A DNA stretch of 40,303 nt from Phycisphaerales bacterium (GTDB lineage Bacteria > Planctomycetota > Phycisphaerae > Phycisphaerales > SM1A02). The notes under the pieces were generated by a model that was not told where the DNA came from, made no database searches, and saw only the letters and a list, made by a program, of their open reading frames with translations. Positions 35,391 through 40,303 of this stretch are shown here, piece by piece (the stretch's first letter is position 1; the number at the start of each line of letters is the position of its first letter). The position numbers were made by a program, and so were the translations under genes. The DNA is taken from positions 1 through 40,303 of the forward strand of contig SIAD01000017.1 of assembly GCA_009691915.1 (NCBI GenBank). The letters run 5' to 3'.

Positions 35391-36394
35391 GGTGGAGCGA
35401 CGGATGGCGCCGGCACGCTTGCGGGGCGCACTTCGGTCGGTGCCTCCCGTGGCGTGAACGGCTCCCGCGACATCTCGATCACAGCGAGAGCGACGAGCTG
35501 CGCGACCGCGGCCGCCAAGGGCGCGTCGATCTTTGCGACCTCATCGCTCACTCGGTGGTAGTCCTCGTGATCCTCGACCGAGAAGAGCACAGCGGGAACT
35601 TTCTTCTGAAGGAACGGCCCCTGATCGCTTCGGTTGAGCCACTCCGGGTGCTCGTCGACGCGAAGAGACAGCCCCACCTGCTCATTCGCCTTCTTGAGTG
35701 TCGCGATGACGCTCGCCCCCACCGGGCCCGCGTCGAGGAAGATCTCGCGTGGTTTTCCCCGGCTGATCATGTCCATGTTGAAGACGCCGCGGATCTCATG
35801 AAGCGGCACCGGCGGGTTCTTGACGAAGGCGCGCGATCCAACCATTCCCGCTTCCTCGCCGTTGAAGGCGACGAACAGAACCATGCACCTCGCCTCGTGT
35901 TCACTCCCGGCGCACGCCCGCAGCGCGCGGGCAACACCGAGCAACCCGGCGACGCCCGAGGCGTTGTCGTCGGCTCCGTTGTGGATCTTGTCTTCACCTG
36001 AGCGTCTCGGACGCAGGTGGTCGTAGTGCGCGGTGACGAGGATGTAGCCCGGCGTCGCGCCAGAGGTCGGCGCGGGCATGGAGGCAACGAGGTTCGGCCC
36101 CGTCTCAGGATTCGAGTCGATTGCCGTGCGCGTGGGAGTTAGTCCTGCACTCTCAAGCCGTGCGCTGATCCACAAGGCAGCCTTCTCCGCGAACGGACTC
36201 CGAAAGAACCGTCCGCCCATCTCGTCACTGGCAAGTTCCGTCACTTCGGTGCGCAGCTGCTCAGCGGTGATCGTCTTCTTGATCACTTCGATCGCGGTTG
36301 GCACGGTCTTGCTCGCGGTGCTCTCCTGCGCCACCGCGGCGCTTGCCGACGAGAGCGAGAGCATGACAAGAACGGCCAGTCGTCGAGTGGTCAT
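35336..36394 (-). CDS. Secreted M28-family zinc aminopeptidase
   Basis: The 352-residue precursor has a signal peptide (residues 1-22, ending AVAQ) and one M28 di-zinc peptidase domain. Motifs are VTAHYDHL (His ligand), NGADDNASGVAGLL (bridging Asp), FNGEEAGMVGS (catalytic Glu pair), NMDMIS (Asp) and EDHEDYH (His). It probably trims amino-terminal residues from peptides in the periplasm. The C-terminal 40 residues are Pro/Ser-rich and partly antisense to the end of the permease-sensor gene. The ATG at 36394 overlaps the stop of the P-type ATPase by 4 bp, so it is expressed with that exporter. Confidence 0.9.
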   Translation of the reverse strand: MTTRRLAVLVMLSLSSASAAVAQESTASKTVPTAIEVIKKTITAEQLRTEVTELASDEMGGRFFRSPFAEKAALWISARLESAGLTPTRTAIDSNPETGPNLVASMPAPTSGATPGYILVTAHYDHLRPRRSGEDKIHNGADDNASGVAGLLGVARALRACAGSEHEARCMVLFVAFNGEEAGMVGSRAFVKNPPVPLHEIRGVFNMDMISRGKPREIFLDAGPVGASVIATLKKANEQVGLSLRVDEHPEWLNRSDQGPFLQKKVPAVLFSVEDHEDYHRVSDEVAKIDAPLAAAVAQLVALAVIEMSREPFTPREAPTEVRPASVPAPSVAPPQGASSGILRPWGSDASR

Positions 36395-38319
36395 GGCCTG
36401 TCCTTGTACCCGAGAAGTCTCAGCGCGTTGAATGCGACGATCACCGTGCTCCCCTCATGCGCCACAACGGCGAACCCGAGCGGCACAATCCCCAGAGCCG
36501 CGAAGGGAATGAGCAGCGCCACGACACCCAGCGAAATCAGGACATTCTGCATGATCGTCCTGCGGGCTGCGCGGCTCAGACCGACGGCGAAGGCGAGCTT
36601 CGCGAGGTCATCAGCCATCAGCGCAACATCGGCCGCCTCGAGCGCGACATCGGTGCCCGTCGCGCCCATCGCAATCCCGACCGTGGCTGTCGCGAGGGCG
36701 GGCGCGTCGTTGACGCCGTCCCCGATCATTGCGGTCGGTCCCCACTTGGCCATCAACTGTTTCACTTCTTCGATCTTGGTCTCGGGGAGAAGCCCGGCCT
36801 TGAACTCGTCGACGCCAAGCGGTAGGGCGACCGCCCGTGCGACGAACGCGTTGTCCCCAGTGAGCATCACGACGCGCTTGATTCCGAGCCCCCTGAGTCG
36901 GGCGATGATGGCCGCGCCAGCTGGCCGCACTCGGTCGGCGATCCCGAACGCTCCGACCACGCGATCGCCGAGCGCGACCACCGATACGGTCTTCGCCTCG
37001 GATTCGATGGCGGCGACTCTCGCCGCGAGCATCGGAGGAATCGCAGGAATACCCTCGCGACCGAACGACTTTGGTCCGGCGATGAGGGCGCGCTGACCGA
37101 GGACGATCCCCTCCATCCCCCGCCCCGGGATGGCGCGGAGTTCGCGTACTTCCGGAGAAGCAACACCATCCGCGTTTGCTCGGCGCATTACCGCCCGCGC
37201 CAGAGGGTGCGACGAGTCTCGGTCGAGCGCTGCGGCGATCGACAGTGTCTCCGACTCGGTCGACCCTTCGGCCGCGACGATGTCTGTGATCTCGGGCCGA
37301 CCCTCTGTCAGCGTCCCCGTCTTGTCGAATGCGATCGCCCGCACGGTCCCAAGCGACTCGAGGTGCACGCCGCCCTTGATGAGCACGCCGTTGCGCGCCG
37401 CCTGAGCAATCCCCGCGAGCACCGCGCTTGGCGTTGATATCACGAGAGCGCACGGCGACGCCCCGACAAGCACCGCCATCGCCCGCAGGAACGCATCCTC
37501 AAACGGCATCGCGGCGAAGACCATCAACCCGCCCACGAGCGCGGGCACCGCCACCAGCACGATGGGTGTGTAGATGCGCGTGAACTTCTCCGACATCCTC
37601 TGGGTCCGTCCCTTGTTCGCCTGGCTCTCCTCGACGAGCCGGATCATCCGGGCCATCGTTGACTCGCTCGCCAGCTTGGTCGAGGCCACCAGCAGCAGTC
37701 CGTCCCCGTTGACCGTTCCGGCGAAGACCTGTCCGCCTGGCTCCTTTCGCACCGGCACACTCTCGCCGGTGATCGGGCTCTGATCGACCGCGGAGCTTCC
37801 TTCGCGCACCGCCCCATCGACCGGGATCCGCTCTCCTGGCTTCACGCGCACAAGATCGCCAACCTCGATCTGCTCGATGGGAAGTTCGAGCTCGCCGCCA
37901 TTGCGCACGACGCGCGCAACCTTTGGAGTCAGATTCCCGAGCGCGCGAATCGCATTGCGCGCCCGTTCGGTGGCGAGCCCCTCGAGGCCGTGCCCCAGCG
38001 AGAAGAGAAATAGCAGGATCGCCGATTCATCGATCTGTCCAACGGCACCAGCACCGATCGCGGCCACGAGCATCAGGAGATCGACATCAAGTTGGCGTTT
38101 CAGCACCTGCTGGATCGATCGGACCGTCACATGCCAGCCACCGGCGAGGCAAGACCCCAGCAGCAGGCAGAGAACGAGTGTCTCGCTACCGCTGAAGCGT
38201 GGTGCCACGAGGCCTCCGCCAAGCAGCAGCCCACACACGAGGGCCGACATGAGATCCGGGTCTCGAAAGAGCGAACACGGTCCTCCACTCGACGCTGGAT
38301 GGCGCTCATTGCAACTCAT
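36391..38319 (-). CDS. P1B-4 type metal-exporting P-type ATPase
   Basis: The 642-residue inner-membrane pump has the phosphorylation site DKTGT, TGES in the actuator domain, SHPLARAV in the nucleotide domain and GDGVNDAPAL. The membrane motif is SPC (GASPCALV), and the last helix carries AHEGSTVIV. The SPC plus HEGST pair defines the P1B-4 subgroup, whose members export Co(II), Fe(II) or Zn(II) (CoaT, PfeT, CtpD). There is no N-terminal HMA domain, as usual for this subgroup. It is the middle gene of a minus-strand set, 36 bp after the DUF2892-like gene, and overlaps the M28 gene by 4 bp. Confidence 0.92.
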   Translation of the reverse strand: MSCNERHPASSGGPCSLFRDPDLMSALVCGLLLGGGLVAPRFSGSETLVLCLLLGSCLAGGWHVTVRSIQQVLKRQLDVDLLMLVAAIGAGAVGQIDESAILLFLFSLGHGLEGLATERARNAIRALGNLTPKVARVVRNGGELELPIEQIEVGDLVRVKPGERIPVDGAVREGSSAVDQSPITGESVPVRKEPGGQVFAGTVNGDGLLLVASTKLASESTMARMIRLVEESQANKGRTQRMSEKFTRIYTPIVLVAVPALVGGLMVFAAMPFEDAFLRAMAVLVGASPCALVISTPSAVLAGIAQAARNGVLIKGGVHLESLGTVRAIAFDKTGTLTEGRPEITDIVAAEGSTESETLSIAAALDRDSSHPLARAVMRRANADGVASPEVRELRAIPGRGMEGIVLGQRALIAGPKSFGREGIPAIPPMLAARVAAIESEAKTVSVVALGDRVVGAFGIADRVRPAGAAIIARLRGLGIKRVVMLTGDNAFVARAVALPLGVDEFKAGLLPETKIEEVKQLMAKWGPTAMIGDGVNDAPALATATVGIAMGATGTDVALEAADVALMADDLAKLAFAVGLSRAARRTIMQNVLISLGVVALLIPFAALGIVPLGFAVVAHEGSTVIVAFNALRLLGYKDRP

Positions 38320-38355
38320 CGTCTCAGCTGCGCGTTGCGCACAGGTCGGGACGCC

Positions 38356-38601
38356 TCAATCCTGGTTCCCCATTGCGATGGCGCGAAGCGCGCACCAGCC
38401 CAGCGCTCCCTGCAGCACAAGAACCAGCCCGAGGAAAGCTAAGAACCCTCCGACAAACCAAGCCCAATCGCCCGTCACGATCCCGGTAAAGCGGAGCACG
38501 ATGAGGAGCCAGCCCGGGCCCCCAATCAGCGCGCCGGCGAGGACACGGAGCAGCCGCCCACGCTGGTCAATGTTGCACTGGAGACCCATCGGACGAATCA
38601 C
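38356..38601 (-). CDS. DUF2892/YgaP-like small membrane protein
   Basis: The 81-residue protein has an N-terminal short polar part with CNIDQRGRLLRVLAG, which resembles the NIGxxDRxxR start of DUF2892/YgaP transmembrane domains. Two hydrophobic segments follow (about 22-37 and 46-65), then GWCALRAIAMG. YgaP-type domains accompany sulfur or metal proteins, but no function is assigned here. An alternative ATG lies four codons in. Its start overlaps the stop of the Lys-rich protein by 4 bp. Confidence 0.75.
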   Translation of the reverse strand: MIRPMGLQCNIDQRGRLLRVLAGALIGGPGWLLIVLRFTGIVTGDWAWFVGGFLAFLGLVLVLQGALGWCALRAIAMGNQD

Positions 38602-39200
38602 TCCAGCGGATGCAGTCGCATCTGCTCCTGAACGATCCAGTCCATCGCCGCATACTCGTCCTGGGTGAAGGTCTTGCCGGTCACGAAGCCGTCCATTCGT
38701 TCGCTGACCTTGCCGATCGCCCCTTGGATCGATGCCAGCTCCTCGCGCTGCGCGTCCGTAGTCTCGGTCCCCCGCATCGTCATGCGCAGTGTCGAACTCC
38801 GCTGGAAGAGTTTCTGCCGTTCAGCGGCCAGTGCAACATACTCCTTGAACTTCCCGCCAGCCGCGATCTTCGCGTACTTCTGCAGTTCGGGTGGGACATC
38901 GCTCGCGGGGGCCGTCTCTGGGGGCGGTGTTTCAACGGCCTTTTTCGCGGCGTCCTCGTCCGTTTTCTCCTTGGCCTTCTCCTTGGCTTTCTCCTTGCTC
39001 TTCGCGGTCTCCTTCGCAGGCTTCTTTGCCTCGGGCTTCTTTGCCTCGGGGGGCTTTGCGCTCTTGTCGTCGGAGGTCGCCGGCGGGGGCGTCTTGGGTT
39101 GGTCGGCGGGAGGGGTCTGAGCGAGCGCCGCGCTCGACATCATCGCCGCTGCGAGCGCCGCAACAATCGCGAATGCTGCATGCGTGGAAGTATTCTTCAT
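38598..39200 (-). CDS. Secreted Lys/Ala/Pro/Glu-rich protein
   Basis: The 200-residue precursor has a signal peptide (residues 1-28, ending ALAQ). A low-complexity Lys/Ala/Glu/Pro region follows (about 29-105; PEAKKPEAKK, KEKAKEKAKEK), then a predicted helical C-terminal part with no recognised domain (VPPELQKYAKIAAGGKFKEY to the end). The charged region probably forms a disordered or coiled spacer in the periplasm. The ATG at 39200 is chosen because it yields the signal peptide. The open frame upstream is antisense to the pilin-like gene. It is coupled to the DUF2892-like gene and is the first gene of this minus-strand set. Confidence 0.8.
   Translation of the reverse strand: MKNTSTHAAFAIVAALAAAMMSSAALAQTPPADQPKTPPPATSDDKSAKPPEAKKPEAKKPAKETAKSKEKAKEKAKEKTDEDAAKKAVETPPPETAPASDVPPELQKYAKIAAGGKFKEYVALAAERQKLFQRSSTLRMTMRGTETTDAQREELASIQGAIGKVSERMDGFVTGKTFTQDEYAAMDWIVQEQMRLHPLE
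38965..39000. repeat. Three near-identical 12-bp tandem units
   Basis: The unit TTCTCCTTGGCC occurs three times with small changes and encodes the KEKAKEKAKEK stretch of the Lys-rich protein on the minus strand. In-frame 12-bp units can change copy number without frameshift. Confidence 0.75.
39020..39049. repeat. Two exact 15-bp tandem units
   Basis: GCTTCTTTGCCTCGG is repeated twice exactly, with a decayed third copy after it. On the minus strand it encodes the repeated PEAKK peptide of the Lys-rich secreted protein. Confidence 0.8.
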
Positions 39201-39305
39201 GCGGACGAGAGTACCGCACAGCAGCTCGCGCTTGCTGGCATTCGGATGATGACCTGCCATCCGCGACCCATCAGTTGCGTATGTATCACTGTTACCCTGT
39301 GACAC

Positions 39306-40303
39306 ATGAGGAGCCTCAGTCCAGTATCGACCGCTGCGCCCGAGAGCCCTCTGCGGGGCTTCACGGTGGTCGAACTCCTCGTGGTCGTGGCCATCATCGG
39401 GCTCTTGGTGGCGATCCTCGTCGTCGGACTCGAGAAGGCGCGGTTTCTGTCGCAGACTGCCCGATGCCTCAACAATCAGCGGACCCTCGCGCTGGCGCAG
39501 GTGTCGTATGCAACCGATAACGGCGGCGCCTATGCGAGCAGTCAGACAAAGATCTGGCCTGGGTTTGACTTCGACTTCCCACTGAACAACGCGTGCGGTG
39601 CGTTTCACATCGTGATCAACAAGGGGAACATGACTCAGACGGCCTATCACGGATGGGTCGCGTCGTACGCCCCGAACATGACCGTCATTGCGGGAGTGGA
39701 GTACGAGGCGCCGGCGGCGCTTGAGAAGGGAAGGCTCTTCGCATACATCGGGAGTCCCCACGCGTACAGATCGCCGCTCGAACCGACGACTGATCGCATT
39801 CGCTCGTACTCGTTCAACGGTTTTGTCGGCACGACGATTCCGGAGGATGGCATAGACAGGGCGACCGCCTGGCACACTTGGTTCTGCGCCAAGGGAGTCA
39901 ACCCGAACCAGTGGAAGTCCACGCACGCGGCGTTCATCAAACATCCATCGCAGATGCTGTGCGCAATCGTCGAGGACGACCGCCGCGCAAATCAACTCGC
40001 CTACAACGCTGGAGGATGGCTGTTCGATCCACGGACACCTGCGGGGACCCCCGACGCGAATCCTGTTCCTGCAACCGGGTGGCAGGGGTGGATCGACTGG
40101 CCTGCGTTCTGGCATCCTGAAGCGATCACCCACTCCTATATGGATGGATCGACAGCGACCTATTCGGTGCAGAGCCGGATTCTCCCGTCGCAGATTGAAG
40201 GGCCGCCGGGCTTTGGGTACGGACATGGATTCCCCGAGCCTGCCATTGCCGGATTCCGACGCGACTGGCACTACTTCCGCGAACGGTTGTTCCCGGGCAT
40301 CAT
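39306..40303 (+). CDS. Type II secretion/pseudopilin-like protein, 3' end beyond window
   Basis: The frame opens at ATG 39306 and is still open at the window edge (332 codons). Residues about 18-42 form a prepilin signature: RG then FTVVELLVVVAIIGLL, with cleavage expected after the Gly and Glu at +5. A helix, LEKARFLSQTARCLNNQRTLALAQ, leads into a large soluble domain containing SYSFNGFV and SYMDGST. This resembles planctomycete H-X9-DG-type pilin-like proteins, though the canonical DG motif is modified. These are secreted surface or secretion-system proteins and planctomycete genomes often carry many copies. No Shine-Dalgarno site is seen. The gene is divergent from the Lys-rich protein across about 105 bp. 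Confidence 0.85.
   Translation, partial: MRSLSPVSTAAPESPLRGFTVVELLVVVAIIGLLVAILVVGLEKARFLSQTARCLNNQRTLALAQVSYATDNGGAYASSQTKIWPGFDFDFPLNNACGAFHIVINKGNMTQTAYHGWVASYAPNMTVIAGVEYEAPAALEKGRLFAYIGSPHAYRSPLEPTTDRIRSYSFNGFVGTTIPEDGIDRATAWHTWFCAKGVNPNQWKSTHAAFIKHPSQMLCAIVEDDRRANQLAYNAGGWLFDPRTPAGTPDANPVPATGWQGWIDWPAFWHPEAITHSYMDGSTATYSVQSRILPSQIEGPPGFGYGHGFPEPAIAGFRRDWHYFRERLFPGI

Noticed and set aside
39274-39305. TATCAC-N9-GTGACA inverted repeat before the prepilin-like gene
   Set aside because: Arms are short and imperfect, and no -35/-10 pair fits. It could be chance.
39201-40271. Long open frame upstream of the Lys-rich protein on the minus strand
   Set aside because: It is antisense to the prepilin-like gene, lacks any domain, and the signal peptide at 39200 marks the true start.

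Overview
The window is gene-dense, high-GC bacterial DNA with about 34 genes, short gaps and many 4-bp ATGA or GTGA overlaps. No rRNA, tRNA, CRISPR, insertion sequence or phage gene was seen. The organism is probably a member of the Planctomycetota, perhaps Phycisphaerales. The reasons are an N-terminally methylated pilin-like protein of the long planctomycete type at the right edge, a lipoprotein with a PWDYCC motif, a broken membrane protein of a planctomycete-like family at the left edge, and Gram-negative envelope genes (TolC, lipoproteins, NagZ, an AmpG-like permease). This placement is inference from gene style, not from a marker gene.

Layout. 1-4.6 kb: a membrane-protein gene broken by an in-frame TAG, an MHS-family MFS transporter (-), a secreted TlpA-type thioredoxin (+) and class II fumarase (+). 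4.6-12.4 kb (-): thrA-thrB-thrC, overlapping by 4 bp at each junction, then a polysaccharide flippase and a PurD-like ATP-grasp enzyme. 12.4-19.5 kb (-, plus one small + ORF): a seven-gene run comprising a Cys-rich secreted protein, a TolC-like lipoprotein, a HlyD adaptor, an ABC ATPase, two FtsX/MacB-type permeases and a PWDYCC lipoprotein. This looks like a complete MacAB-TolC-like export system. 19.5-26.3 kb: GH38 alpha-mannosidase (+), metallo-beta-lactamase/double-rhodanese protein (+), release factor 3 (-) and a RutE-like nitroreductase (-). 26.4-31 kb: PGPGW protein, AmpG-like permease, AhpD-like protein, PhaR-like N-terminal-domain protein, an EntS-like MFS exporter (-) and NagZ. 31-36.4 kb: MntR (-) divergent from a four-gene TroABCD-type metal-uptake operon (+), then an M28 peptidase (-). 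36.4-39.2 kb (-): a Lys/Ala-rich secreted protein, a DUF2892-like membrane protein and a P1B-4 metal-exporting ATPase. 39.3 kb to the end: a prepilin-like gene cut by the window edge.

The most interesting part is the metal-homeostasis locus at 31-38 kb. The 24-bp gap between mntR and the uptake operon holds most of a good sigma70-like promoter. A perfect 16-bp palindrome overlaps the uptake start codon and shares its TAGC-N4-GCTA core with the MntR box of E. coli as I recall it. The last permease of the operon carries a DtxR/MntR-type winged-helix and metal-sensing domain at its C terminus, so the locus encodes one soluble and one membrane-tethered sensor of the same family. A P1B-4 exporter lies just beyond, giving uptake, sensing and efflux within 7.5 kb. 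The Cys-rich gene that opens the ABC efflux operon also has a promoter with a perfect TTGACA, an inverted repeat in the spacer and a predicted leaderless start.
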